A DNA stretch of 64,000 nucleotides, taken from contig JAVKPJ010000047.1 in NCBI GenBank assembly GCA_033032175.1, positions 1 to 64,000 on the forward strand, given 5' to 3'. The stretch's first letter is position 1, and every line of letters starts with the position of its first letter. The notes under the pieces were generated by a model. The model saw only the letters and a program-made list of their open reading frames with translations, was not told the origin of the DNA and searched no databases. A program made the position numbers and the translations under genes. This document shows positions 43,476 through 55,005 of this stretch, in pieces. Origin of the DNA: Saturnia japonica. Its lineage: Eukaryota; Arthropoda; Insecta; Lepidoptera; Saturniidae.

Positions 43476-45906
43476 GTGGAGAAACCCGTCATGGGTACAC
43501 ACCCGCCCGGGGGGACGAGTGGTTATGTGAGACTCCTACTCACTAAAACTCCACGGTGTACCATCGGCCGCCATAGCGGGACGCGCGGGCACTGCGGTTG
43601 CAATCTGCCGCAACGCCCCGGCGGCCGGCCCCAGTCGGGCCCCGGCGCTAAAGAGAGACAGTCTGGTACAACACCAACTGTCTCCCAGACGGCTGAACCA
43701 GTGCAATGGGAAGACGGGCCCCCCGACCCATCTCCCCTTGGTCCAGCAAGGGCAGAGGAAAGAGGCGGTTAAGCACCTACCTACTGCCCATCGTCTACGC
43801 TAAGCACCTACGGAATAAGATGTAGGTGCTGGTGCTGCCCCTCTTTTTGCCTTGGTTGGCGGTCTGCAACTGACGCCCCCCATAAAATGACCAGCTGGCC
43901 TTCCAGCATCGGCACACAAGGCGCAGCGAAGCTTTTCAGCTCCACACTCCGCGCCTTGTGTCCTAGCTGCCACATCTAAAGCATAGAGCCCCCCGTCGGT
44001 TGTTGACGGGCACAGCGGCCGAGTGTGGCCCAAACCCATGCACTTAAAACAGCGCAAGGGTCTACGTTCCAGAAGGTGGACTCGGGCCGCACTCCAACCG
44101 ACAAGGAGGCGTCCAGCCTCAACCAAGGTTCTGGCTGCATCAACTGGTACAGCCAAATGAATTGCACCCATACCGCAATTATTATTTCGGCGAATTTCGC
44201 CTGCCCTTATGAGGGTCGACTCGCATCCCCCTATAGCCGCCGTAGCTGCGACTACCTCCTCCCTGGATACAGAGTCATCCAGGCCAACGATGCGAACATT
44301 TACTCTCTTAACGGGCCTATCAATTAAGGCAACGTCCGCCAACGCTGACTGGAGACTCTGTGCCAGTTTGTCGGCTTGCTCCGCCCCTTGGCTTCCAGGA
44401 ATTTCTATAATTCTAGATCCCGTTTTGGTCTCTCGAAACAGGAAGTCTTCAATTCCTAGAGCCGTCAGGTTGACGGCTGACCTCGCCCTAAGGAGGGCGT
44501 CCTTGTAGCTCACTCCCCGAGCCAAAGCCTCAGGTGGAGCGTAAAAACCACTGCAGCCGAGCGTGGACTCGGGGGGAGCTTCACCTTATTCATCGTCGGG
44601 CGGGAGGGAGCAACTTTCGCAGCCGCCGCCACCGCCAACTTCTTTTTCTTCCTTTTCCTGCGCCGGATCACTTTCGTCCAAGACGCTTCAATATCTGGAG
44701 CCGTAGCCGGAGTCGGGTCAGGTATCAATTCGCAGACCATGCCAGGGACAGACTCCTGTGATTGTGTTGCCGCTATAGTAGCAGCACGAGGTGCTGTCGT
44801 GGACTTATTTTCAGCCGGCTTCTTCTTGGCCCTGGAAGTCTTCTTTGGGCCTCCTATAGGTCCAGTTTCCTCCGTCCTTCTATCCGCAGCCAAGGGCGGA
44901 CGAACTACCCCTGCAGGGGGGAAGACGGTCATCCAGTCGAGCCGTAATCATTTCCCCGAAAGACAACCGGAGAGCACGCTCCATGTCGTCCATTCGGACC
45001 GTCATTGCCTCTAGCAAAACTTGCGGAAGGACTTCCGGCTCTCGGTGAGGGCCCTCTGGCTGTGCCTGCGACACTGGCACTGGTGGAACAGTCTTCACCT
45101 GGCCACGGAGAGTGGCGAGTTCCCCCCTTAACTCAGTTGTCTCTTCGCGGAGCTTTCGTACCTCGGACGGAGGATGAGTGTTTCTTCCTCAACCTGCGAG
45201 TTAGCGCCGTGGCTGTGACCTCATGTAGGGTCCTAGCAGCCTCCTTTAGAGTTTTGATACAAGTACCCTTGAGGTTGCCAGATATCCTGGCAATCTCAAG
45301 GATAGCTTTAACCCTGCTCGTAGCCAGAGCCCTCAGTCGCTCCGGGTCGAGGGTCTCTATATCCAGAGGTGGCTCCTGTCCTTCCCCGCTGTATCATTAC
45401 CACCCTGAACCTGTCCGGCGGGATTGGGCACACCTGACACATCCGCTCCTACAGGGGCACTCTTTGACCTCGTAGAATTGCCCCGGCCGCGTGCCTTCCC
45501 CTTCGGGCCGTTGGAATCTTGCAGGGAGAAGCTTCCACTCCATCCCCACAAACACTATCGACGAAGTGTGACCGCTTCCTACAGTCACTTGGCAAAGTCA
45601 TACAGCTACTGGAGCTGCCAGACCAGTGCTGGATCGTAAATTGTTCCAAAGAAGGATCCCGCTCCAGGACCACAGAGGGTCTACCAGATAATCGGTTATC
45701 CCTAGCCAAAGTCGCAGGTTTAGCAGATTCAGTCGTCAGATTGCAAGCCTTTGTTGTCGTGGGTTTTTTCGAATCTAGCAAAACTTTGCCCCCCCCAGAA
45801 GACGCGGGGCAGCCCGAGCTACGCTCGGGGAGGGATTCTCCAGCGGAGCTGGTACCCTCCTGGGGTAATTTCTTTTTAGATTTTGCCTTATTCATTCTGT
45901 TAATCT
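43430..45906 (-). mobile_element. S13: near-duplicate of S11
   Basis: Same ORF1 lineage and same 5' truncation point as S11, but with the full 3' UTR. With S14 it repeats the S11-S12 pair. It carries many single-base losses. Confidence 0.88.
43800..45895 (-). pseudogene. S13 ORF1, several one-base indels
   Basis: Same domain order as S11 ORF1. Frames 43800-44525, 44510-44932, 44880-45098 and 45449-45895 are mutually out of phase. Breaks lie near 43950-43990 (inside the second knuckle), 44533, 44925, 45170-45200 and 45500. Almost all are single-base losses or gains, which is more like sequence error or very recent decay than long neutral drift, because substitutions relative to S11 are few. 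Confidence 0.75.
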
Positions 45907-45908
45907 AA

Positions 45909-45970
<62 letters not shown>

Positions 45971-46291
45971 ACGTGGAGAAACCCGTCATGGGTACACACC
46001 CGCCGGGGGGGACGAGTGGTTATGTGAGACTCCTACTCACTAAAACTCCACGGTGTACCAGCAGCCGCCATAGCGGGACGCCGCGGGCAATGCGGTTGCA
46101 ATCTGCCGCGTCGCCCCGGTGGCTGGCCCAGTCGGGCCACGCGCGCTAAAGAGAGACAGTCTGGTACAACCCCAACTGTCTCCCAGACGGCTGAACCAGT
46201 GCAATGGGAAGACGGGCCCCCGACCCATCTCCCCTTAGTTCAGCAAGGGCAGAGAAAGGAGGCGAAAAGCGCCCCCCTTTCTACCCAACGT

Positions 46292-48436
46292 CTACGCAAC
46301 CCCTACGGTGCTCCCAGCGTTCGTGGGTGGTGCTTTCTCCTTTATGGGCGGCCTGCACTTGGCGCCGCCCATATAGTGATCCGCCGGCCTCTGGCGTCGT
46401 CGGCACACAAGGCACAGTGCAGCTGTTTAGCTGAACACTGCTGTGCCTTGTGGCCAGGACCCCCGCACCGGAAACACAATGTTTCCCGGTCAACAGCCGA
46501 CGTACAAGTAGGCCGGGTATGGCCCACATCAAGGCACCTAAAACCTAAGCGGTCCTTCCTCCAATAGGCGAACGCGAGCAGAGCTCCAGCCCACGAGAAA
46601 GCGCCCGGTTTCCATCAGCACTTTGGCAGCGGTGACTGGAAGTGACAAGTGGATCGCTCCACTGCCCCTCCCATAGGGGCGTATTTCGCCTGCCCTAATA
46701 AGGGCTGGCTGACAGCCACCTTTCGCCGCCGCCACTGCGATCACTGCTTCCCTCGTTACCGTTTCGTCGAGTCCTATGACCCGGACATTAGCCCTTTTTA
46801 TCGGTATGGCCACAGTGGCCACGTCTGCCATCACCTCCTGGAGCTTTTGCGCCAATCCATCAGCCTGCTCCGCACCACGGGCGCCAGGGATCTGTATGAT
46901 CCTAGATCCGTGGCCGCGGGGCGAAGAAGCGACAGTCTCGCAATACCTAAATCGGCTATCACGTCTGGGTTCACCCCATGAAGGCCGCTTTGTAGGACAC
47001 TCCCCTCTCCACCGCCTCAGGCCGCAGAGTGACGATTACCGCAGCCGATCGCGGCGTTGAGGGAAGCTTCCTCTTGGTTTTAGTCTTGGGCACCCTCATC
47101 CCGCGAGGAGCCGGAGTTTTTGCCGTAACAGCCGACGGTTCCGTGACACGCGCTTTTTTAGCTTTGCGCTTGCGGTGACGGGAGACAGTTGTCCATCCTT
47201 CTTCGCCCGGAACAGGATTGGAGTTTGGAGTCAGAACCGGAGCAGTAGAGCTAGAGTCCAGATGTGGGATCAGCTCCATTTCCAGCGCCTCTGAAGACTT
47301 GTGTCGCGCGGTCTTGGGCTTTGCAACCCTAGAAGCTGCAGAACCACAACGCCTCCTTTTTGTTTGCCGCCAATGGTGGTCTTATCACCCTAGCGGGGAG
47401 AAGACGGTCGTCCAAGCCCTCTATGCGGGCGTTAATAAACTCCCCCATAGACAGCCGGAGCGACCGCTCATCCCCGCCAAGTTCTTCTCCAGGAAATTGA
47501 CCAGAGCTTTCGGCAGAGCGTCAGACTCCTGGCAGGAAGACACCGGCTCCAATTCCGGCTGTAGCGTTGATTGCACCTCTGTTATTGGCGACGGAGGTAG
47601 CGCCGTCGTTGAACTTCGCAGGGCGACAAGTTCCGCTCTGAGATCGTCGACCTCTTGGCGTAGCCTGCGTGTCTCCCTGCGAAGGAGGAGCGTCTCGCTC
47701 GCCACAGTGCGCGCCAGGGCAGTTGACGTAACCTCCTGCAAGGCCCAGGCCGCCTCCTTCAGAGACTTGATGTACGTACCCTTGAGGTTGCCAGATTTCT
47801 TGGCAACCTCAAGAATCGCGTCCACCTTCTCCTTGGCAAGCGTCCTGAGACTTTCAGGGTCGAGCAACTCAATGCCCTCGAGCACCTCCACATTCGCAGT
47901 ACCACAGGTGTCATCCGCAACGCCACCATCCCTATCAGATGCTTTCCCAGCAAGGGAACAGTCCTGCGGCGCCTCGCCCGTAAAAAGCGCGTGCGTTCGC
48001 GTTCCGGAGGAGCCCAGTTCACGGGCTTTACCCTTCGCGCTGTCGTAAATTTACTGGGAGGGAAGTCCTCCTCGTCAATACCAGACTTGACTTTGACTAA
48101 AGACCTCTTCCTTTCAGCAGCCGACACTGGCCCTAAGCTTTCAGAGCTATCCTTCCAGTGCCTGACGGAGAAGCAGTCCAACAATGGGTCCCGCTCAATC
48201 CTCACAACCGGTGAAACAATGTCAGTTTGGTGTGAAGCCTTGGTCGTCATTATTTTAGCAGAGTCGGTTGTCCTTATACATGCATTAGTCGTCGTTTCAA
48301 TCCGTGAATTTCGCAAAATTTTGCCCCCCCCAGAGAACGTGGGGCAGCCCGAGCTAGGCTCGGAGAGGGATTCTCCAGCTCCTGAGGAGCTGGTACCCTC
48401 CTGGGGTAATTTCTTTTTTAATTTTGCATCCATCAT
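46292..48436 (-). pseudogene. S14 ORF1, several one-base indels
   Basis: Same protein as S12. The amino end from ATG 48436 is in phase through the 8-G tract, but frames then change near 48030, 47470, 47345, 46978, 46910, 46545 and 46395. All knuckle and RRM-like motifs are recognisable in one frame or another. Treat as a broken or poorly polished copy of S12 ORF1. Confidence 0.75.
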
Positions 48437-48669
48437 TACTCCTTTTCACGTCAAGTTTGCAGTACGCCTACCGGGACCGGTATTAAACAACCGATCCCGC
48501 CAGCCGCTACCGGAACTGGGCCCTTGGGGCTCAAAACTGAGCCCTCATCGGCCCCAGCCCGGTACTGGGTGCGCTGCTCACACGCCACACCCAGGAGCTT
48601 TTAACGGCCCTCCAGCCGGCGCTCCTCCACGGTCCCCTCTGATAAGCAGAGGGATACCAGGAAGAGCGC

Positions 48670-48749
48670 GTCAGATATTAGCCGCCAACCACCAAAGTGG
48701 TCGACGTTGCCCGGGGTGCACCACGAGGAGGTTTCTGACATCGCACCCC
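48670..48749 (-). ncRNA. HDV-like ribozyme (S14 5' end)
   Basis: As in S12, with a three-base insertion at the P4 tip that extends the helix (ACCACC/GGTGGT). Confidence 0.8.
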
Positions 48750-48761
48750 CTGTTAATCTAA

Positions 48762-48763
<2 letters not shown>
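48750..48763. repeat. Target-site duplication of S14 (right copy)
   Basis: CTGTTAATCTAACC, identical to 45897-45910, and also the left flank of S15. Confidence 0.9.
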
Positions 48764-48808
<45 letters not shown>

Positions 48809-49135
48809 GTGGAGAAAACCCGTCATGGGTACACACCCGCCCGGGGGGACGAGTGGTTATGTGAGACTCCTACTCACTAAAACTCCACGGTGTACCATCG
48901 GCCGCCATAGCGGGACGCGCGGGCACTGCGGTTGCAATCTGCCGCAACGCCCCGGCGGCCGGCCCCAGTCGGGCCCCGGCGCTAAAGAGAGACAGTCTGG
49001 TACAACACCAACTGTCTCCCAGACGGCTGAACCAGTGCAATGGGAAGACGGGCCCCCCGACCCATCTCCCCTTGGTCCAGCAAGGGCAGAGGAAAGAGGC
49101 GGTTAAGCACCTCCACCTACTGCCCATCGTCTACG

Positions 49136-51223
49136 CTAAGCACCTACGGAATAAGATGTAGGTGCTGGTGCTGCCCTCTTTTTGCCTTGGTTGGCGGTCT
49201 GCAACTGACGCCCCCATAAAATGACCAGCTGGCCTTCCAGCATCGGCACACAAGGCGCAGCGAAGCTTTTCAGCTCCACACTCCAGCGCCTTGTGTCCTA
49301 GCTGCCCACATCTAAAGCATAGAGCCCCCTGTCGGTTGTTGACGGGCACAGCGGCCGAGTGTGGCCCAAACCCATGCACTTAAAACAGCGCAAGGGTCTA
49401 CGTTCCAGAAGGTGGACTCGGGCCGCACTCCAACCGACAAGGAGGCGTCCAGCCTCAACCAAGGTTCTGGCTGCATCAACTGGTACAGCCAAATGAATTG
49501 CACCATACCGCAATTATTATTTCGGCGAATTTCGCCTGCCCTTATGAGGGTCGACTCGCATCCCCCTATAGCCGCCGTAGCTGCGACTACCTCCTCCCTG
49601 GATACAGAGTCATCCAGGCCAACGATGCGAACATTTACTCTCTTAACGGGCCTATCAATTAAGGCAACGTCCGCCAACGCTGACTGGAGACTCTGTGCCA
49701 GTTTGTCGGCTTGCTCCGCCCTTGGCTTCAGGAATTTCTATAATTCTAGATCCCGTTTTGGTCTCTCGAAACAGGAAGTCTTCAATTCCTAGAGCCGTCA
49801 GGTTGACGGCTGACCTCGCCCTAAGGAGGGCGTCCTTGTAGCTCACTCCCCGAGCCAAAGCCTCAGGCTGGAGCGTAAAAACCACTGCAGCCGAGCGTGG
49901 ACTCGGGGGAGCTTCACCTTATTCATCGTCGGCGGGAGGGAGCAACTTTCGCAGCCGCCGCCACCGCCAACTTCTTTTTCTTCCTTTTCCTGCGCCGGAT
50001 CACTTTCGTCCAAGACGCTTCAATATCTGGAGCCGTAGCCGGAGTCGGTCAGGTATCAATTCGCAGACCATGCCAGGGACAGACTCCTGTGATTGTGTTG
50101 CCGCTATAGTAGCAGCACGAGGTGCTGTCGTGGACTTATTTTCAGCCGGCTTCTTCTTGGCCCTGGAAGTCTTCTTTGGGCCTCCTATAGGTCCAGTTTC
50201 CTCCGTCCTTCTATCCGCAGCCAAGGGCGGACGAACTACCCCTGCAGGGGGAAGACGGTCATCAGTCGAGCCGTAATCATTTCCCGAAAGACAACCGGAG
50301 AGCACGCTCCATGTCGTCCATTCGGACCGTCATTGCCTCTAGCAAAACTTGCGGAAGGACTTCCGGCTCTCGGTGAGGGCCTCTGGCTGTGCCTGCGACA
50401 CTGGCACTGGTGGAACAGTCTTCACCTGGCCACGGAGAGTGGCGAGTTCCCCCCTTAACTCAGTTGTCTCTTCGCGGAGCTTTCGTACCTCGCGACGGAG
50501 GATGAGTGTTTCTTCCTCAACCGTGCGAGTGTTAGCGCCGTGGCTGTGACTCATGTTGGGTCCTAGCAGCCTCCTTTAGAGTTTTGATACAAGTACCCTT
50601 GAGGTTGCCAGATATCCTGGCAATCTCAAGGATAGCTTTAACCCTGCTCGTAGCCAGAGCCCTCAGTCGCTCCGGGTCGAGGGTCTCTATATCCAGAGGT
50701 GGCTCCTCGTCCTTCCCGCTGTATCATTACCACCCTGAACCTGTCCGGCGGGATTGGCACACCTGACACATCCGCTCCTACAGGGGCACTCTTTGACCTC
50801 GTAGAATTGCCCCGCCGCGTGCCTTACCCCTTCGGGCCGTTGGAATCTTGCAGGGAGAAGCTTCCACTCCATCCCCACAAACACTATCGACGAAGTGTGA
50901 CCGCTTCCTACAGTCACTTGGCAAAGTCATACAGCTACTGGAGCTGCCAGACCAGTGCTGGATCGTAAATTGTTCCAAAGAAGGATCCCGCTCCAGGACC
51001 ACAGAGGGTCTACCAGATAATCGGTTATCCCTAGCCAAAGTCGCAGGTTTAGCAGATTCAGTCGTCAGATTGCAAGCCTTTGTTGTCGTGGGTTTTTTCG
51101 AATCTAGCAAAACTTTGCCCCCCCAGAAGACGCGGGGCAGCCCGAGCTACGCTCGGGGAGGGATTCTCCAGCGGAGCTGGTACCCTCCTGGGGTAATTTC
51201 TTTTTAGATTTTGCCTTATTCAT
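49136..51223 (-). pseudogene. S15 ORF1, several one-base indels
   Basis: Start by homology at ATG 51223, stop at 49136. Domain order as in S11 ORF1. The G tract is seven long here. Frame breaks lie near 51115, 50800, 50750, 50530, 50270, 49930, 49730, 49505 and 49330, mostly single-base losses, while the coiled-coil, RRM-like and zinc-knuckle segments are otherwise well kept. The CCCCC run at about 50247 is in phase, unlike S11 and S13. Confidence 0.73.
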
Positions 51224-51461
51224 TCTGTTAATCTTTCATCCGTCAGTTTGCGGTACGCCTGCCGGGACCGGTATAAAAGCTACCGATCCCGCCAGCCGCT
51301 GTCCAGAACTGGGCCCTTGGGACTCAAATTGAGTCCTCATCGGCCCCAGCCCGGTACTGAGTGCGCCGCGCACATGCCACACCCAGGAGCTTTTATCGGC
51401 CCTCCAGCCGGCGCCCCTCCATAGTCCCCTCTGATAAGCAGAAGGATACCAGGAGGAGCGC

Positions 51462-51538
51462 GTCAGAAATTAGCCGCCGACCAAATTGGTCAACGTTGCC
51501 CGGGGTGCACCACGAGGAGGTTTCTGACATAGCACCCC
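51462..51538 (-). ncRNA. HDV-like ribozyme (S15 5' end)
   Basis: P1 GGGGUGC/GCACCCC, P2 GUCAGA/UCUGAC, P3 ACC/GGU with loop UCCUCGU, P4 UGACCA/UGGUCG with one wobble, and GGCUAAU. The loop of P4 and the linker after P1 differ from S12, but all helices hold. Confidence 0.85.
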
Positions 51539-51552
51539 CTGTTAATCTAACC
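51539..51552. repeat. Target-site duplication of S15 (right copy)
   Basis: CTGTTAATCTAACC, identical to 48750-48763. Confidence 0.9.
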
Positions 51553-51582
51553 TAACCTAACCTAACCTAACCTAACCTAACC
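51549..51582. repeat. Telomeric repeat tract
   Basis: Seven AACCT-type units between S15 and S16. Confidence 0.95.
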
Positions 51583-53105
51583 TTTTTTTTTTTTTTTTTT
51601 TTTATTAACGTGGAGAAACCCATCATGGGTACACACCCGCCCGGGGGGGAACGAGTGGTTATGTGAGACTCCTACTCACTAAACTCCACGGTGTACCATC
51701 CGCCGCCATACTGGGGCGACGCGGGCACTGCGCTGGCATTCTGCCGCGCCGCCCCGGCGGCCGGCCCGGCTAAACCGGGCCCCGGCCTAAATAGGAGACG
51801 GCTCAGTACACCCTAGCCGTCTCCTCCGTCCGCCGAGCCTGTGCAATGAGAAGACGGGCCCCCCGACCCGTCTCCTCTGGCTCGGCTAGGGTGGCGGGAG
51901 TTGGCGAATGAACCGCCTCCTCCTGCCACCCGTTCGTCTTTGTCGGAGAGGGCCGCTCAGGGGATCCCCCTCGCGTGCCCTCTCCGCAGCCTCCTTCTGC
52001 GAGATGACTTCCTCGCAGAAGGAGGCCATCGCCTTCCATGCATTCTCGCTGCCGAGCATGGCTCTCACCACACTCGGCAGCGAGAAGTCTCCTCCAACAT
52101 CTACGGCCAGAGTGCGGCGCTGCTCCACCCACGCAGCACACTCAGACAGAGTGTGCTGCGCCGTGTCTTCTACAGCCCCGCACTCGTGGCACGTAGTGTT
52201 TGTCTCCTCCTGGCAATCTTGTGCAGGTACCATCGAAGCAACCATGTCCGGATAGTACCTGCACAAGTCTAAGCTCAGGGAGCCACGCTCCCTGAAACAC
52301 CACTCTCGGAGGACCGGGCGGACGGCGTCTATGGTATAACGCCCATAGCGCGCGTCCGCCAGGTCCTCCTCCCACCTCCTAAAGACAACCTCCCGGGCCT
52401 CCCTCCGGACCCGGTCTACCTCTGTGGGAGCTGGAGGCTCCCCTAACTCTCTCCTCGCCGCCGTGAACCTGTACACGGCGGCGAGCACCTCCGCCTCCAA
52501 CTCCACGGCGGGGAGCCGGCAAGGACGCAGGCCGCCCCCGCGGACACCGATCGGTACCCGCGGATTACCCTCAGCGCCACGACACGCTGCGTAGCACGCA
52601 GTACGCGTCTATTCGTGGCGCTGAGAGCATCAGCCCAGATCGGTGCCCCGTAGACGGCCATGCTTCGCACGACCCCCGCGAACAAACGGCGACAGCTCGC
52701 GCCCGGCCCCCCCGAATTCGGAAGAAGCCGACCGAGAGCCGCCGCCGCTCCCACTATCCGCGGTTCGAGTCCCTTAAAGTGGGACTCGAACCGCCATCGT
52801 CCGTCAGGATGAGGCCCAGATATTTCATCTGGGCCCCAACCGGACCCTCACCCCCTCTACGTAGATGTGGGCCCCAGGAGGCGGCCCACACCGAGGCCCA
52901 TGAAAAAGCATGGCCTCGGTCTTCTCGGCCGCCACCCTAAGGCCCAACGCCTTTATGCGCCCGACCACGAGGGCAGCGCCTCAGTGGCCAGGCGCGCACC
53001 TCTCCAAAAGAAACCCCCCGGGCTACGACTAGTGTGTCGTCCGCGTAGCACAACACGCGAATCCCCGAAGGGAGCGCTACGCGGAGCACCCAGTCATAGC
53101 CCATA
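51583..53105 (-). mobile_element. S16: 5'-truncated SART element (S1/S2/S10 type)
   Basis: Poly(A) 51583-51603, 3' UTR and the last third of ORF2, truncated inside RT at 53105 against telomeric repeats. Confidence 0.9.
51886..53104 (-). pseudogene. S16 ORF2 carboxy part
   Basis: Begins in the region around the RT YADD motif (about 53030-53060) and runs through the thumb and carboxy domain to a stop at 51886 with the CHEC...H...C knuckle (CHECGAVEDTAQHTLSEC). At least five one-base losses relative to S10 (near 52205-52240, 52500, 52805, 52840 and 52980-53010). It cannot make a functional enzyme. Confidence 0.83.
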
Positions 53106-53122
53106 AACCTAACCTAACCTAA

Positions 53123-53124
<2 letters not shown>
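53106..53124. repeat. Telomeric repeat tract
   Basis: Four AACC units between S16 and S17. Confidence 0.95.
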
Positions 53125-53161
<37 letters not shown>

Positions 53162-53495
53162 GTGGAGAAACCCTTCATGGGTACACACTCGCCCGGGGGG
53201 ACGAGTGGTTATGTGAGACTCCTACTCACTAAAACTCCACGGTGTACCATCGGCCGCCATAGTGGGGCGCGCGGGCACTGCGGTGTGCAATCAGCCGCGT
53301 TTGTCCCGGCGGCCGGCCGCAATCGGGCCCCGGCGCTAAAGAGAGACAGTCTGGTACAACCCCAACTGTCTCCAGACGGCTGAACCAGTGCAATGGAAAG
53401 ACGGGCCCCCCGACCCGTCTCCCCTTGGTTCAGCAAAGGTGAAGGAAGGAGGCGAAAAACACTCCCTCCTAACACCCAACGTCTACGCTACCCCC

Positions 53496-55005
53496 CTACG
53501 GAGGTGGTGGTGCAGGCGGTGCCCTTCCTCTCTTTTCAGGGGGCCTACATTGGGCACCCCCCATGTAGTGCCCCGCCGGCCTTCCGGCGTCGGCACACAA
53601 GGCGCAGTGCAGCTTTTCAGCAGTGCACGCTTGCGCCTTGTGGCCAGGTTCTCCGCATCGGAAGCACAGTGCTCCTCTATTGACCGCCGTTGATGGGCAG
53701 AGCGGACGCGTGTGGCCTACCTCCATGCAGCGGTAACACCGCATGGGCCCACCCTCCAGGAGGCGCACACGAGCCGCACTCCACCCGACTAGGAGGCGAC
53801 CCGCCTCCACCACCACCTTGGCAGCGGCTACAGGTAACGCAAGATGGACTGCGCCGCTGCCCCTGCCATAGGTGTTAATAGAGCCAGCCCTGATTAGAGC
53901 TGGCTCACAACTTCCCTTAGTCGCTGCAGCCGCAACGACTTCCTCCACCGAGACGGATTCATCCAGTCCTATGACTCGGATATGGGCCCTTTTAACGGGC
54001 CGAGTCACCACAGCCAAACCCGACAACTCTTCCTGGAGGCGCTCCGCCAGCCTATCGGCCTGCTCCGAACTTTGATCGCCCCGAATCTCTACGATCCTGG
54101 ATCCAGTGGCAGAGGGGCGCCACGAGAAATCCTCTATACGAGCTCTGCCATACTCACTCGGTCCCTCGCTTCTAAAAGAGCGTCCTTATAGCTAAATCCC
54201 TCCGCCACAGCTCCCGGCTGCAGCGTAATAACAACCGCAGCCGAGCGCGGTGTCGAAGGGAGCTTCGCCCTTGGTTTAGGCTTAGGCTTGCCTCCAGGTG
54301 GGATGGAAGCCGCTACCATCGAAGCTTAGTGGCTTCTTGTTTCGGCGTCGGCGACGAGCTACAATTGTCCACTCCGTCAGGCATCACTGGAGGAGCAGGA
54401 GCAGGAGCGGATCCAGGGAGCGGTTCGCAGTGTACTCCCTTCGGACTGGTAGTCACCGCAGGGAGAGACCTTGTCAACTTAGGTCCTGCAGTCTTAGCCC
54501 TTACAGGCTTGGGTACTGTGGGCCCGGGAGTCGCCTTGCGGTTTGCATTCAAGGGTGGGCGGACCACCTTAGCGGGCAGGAGACGGTCTCCCAACGCCTC
54601 AATCTGGGCGGACATTGCCTCACCCAAGGAGAGCCGAAGCGACCGCTCCATGCGCACCATGTGATCCGCCAATACGTCTTGCACGTTCTGCGGCAAAGTA
54701 TGTTCTTCCTGACTGGAATACTCCGGCCGCAGTGCCGGCACCTGTGGCAGAGGTAGAGCATCTGCCCTGCCACGTAGAGCAGCGAGCTCCGTCTTCAGCT
54801 CTACCACTTCTTCGCGAAGCTTCCGCGTTTCTCGCCGCAAGAGTAAAGTCTCTTCTGCCACCGTGCGCCTAAGCGCAGTTGCCGTCACCTCCTGGAGGGT
54901 TCTAGCTGCCTCCTTCAGCGCCTTTATGCACGTACCCTTGAGGTTGCTAGACACTCTGCATACCTCAAGGATAGTGTCAACTTTACTTGTCGCCAGAGCC
55001 CTCAG
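53496..55005 (-). pseudogene. S17 ORF1, S6-like part (amino end missing)
   Basis: Frames 53496-54026, 54134-54319 and 54313-54954 match S6 ORF1 from its coiled coil (LLLRRETRKLREEVVELKTEL) through the RRM-like domain to knuckles CYRCMEVGHTRPLC, CFRCGEPGHKAQAC and CALCADAGRPAGHYMGGAQC. One-base breaks lie near 54140, 54325 and 54375. The sequence leaves S6 at 55005, so the basic amino region is absent. Confidence 0.8.

Larger units (their letters stand above)
45911..48749 (-). mobile_element. S14: near-duplicate of S12
   Basis: Complete ORF1-only layout with poly(A) of 58 nt and 5' ribozyme, flanked by CTGTTAATCTAACC at 45897-45910 and 48750-48763. It shares private indels with S21 (for example near 46140 and 46392) that S12 lacks. 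Confidence 0.88.
48764..51538 (-). mobile_element. S15: full-length member of the S11/S13 lineage
   Basis: Same ORF1 lineage as S11 and S13, but here the 5' UTR is complete to a ribozyme at 51538. Flanked by CTGTTAATCTAACC at 48750-48763 and 51539-51552. It shows that S11 and S13 are 5'-truncated versions of an ORF1-only element of about 2.7 kb. Confidence 0.9.

Noticed and set aside
43800..51223. Programmed frameshifting as the explanation for all ORF1 breaks
   Set aside because: Break positions differ between near-identical copies and are scattered single-base losses, which fits error or decay. Only the G tract is kept as a possible special case.
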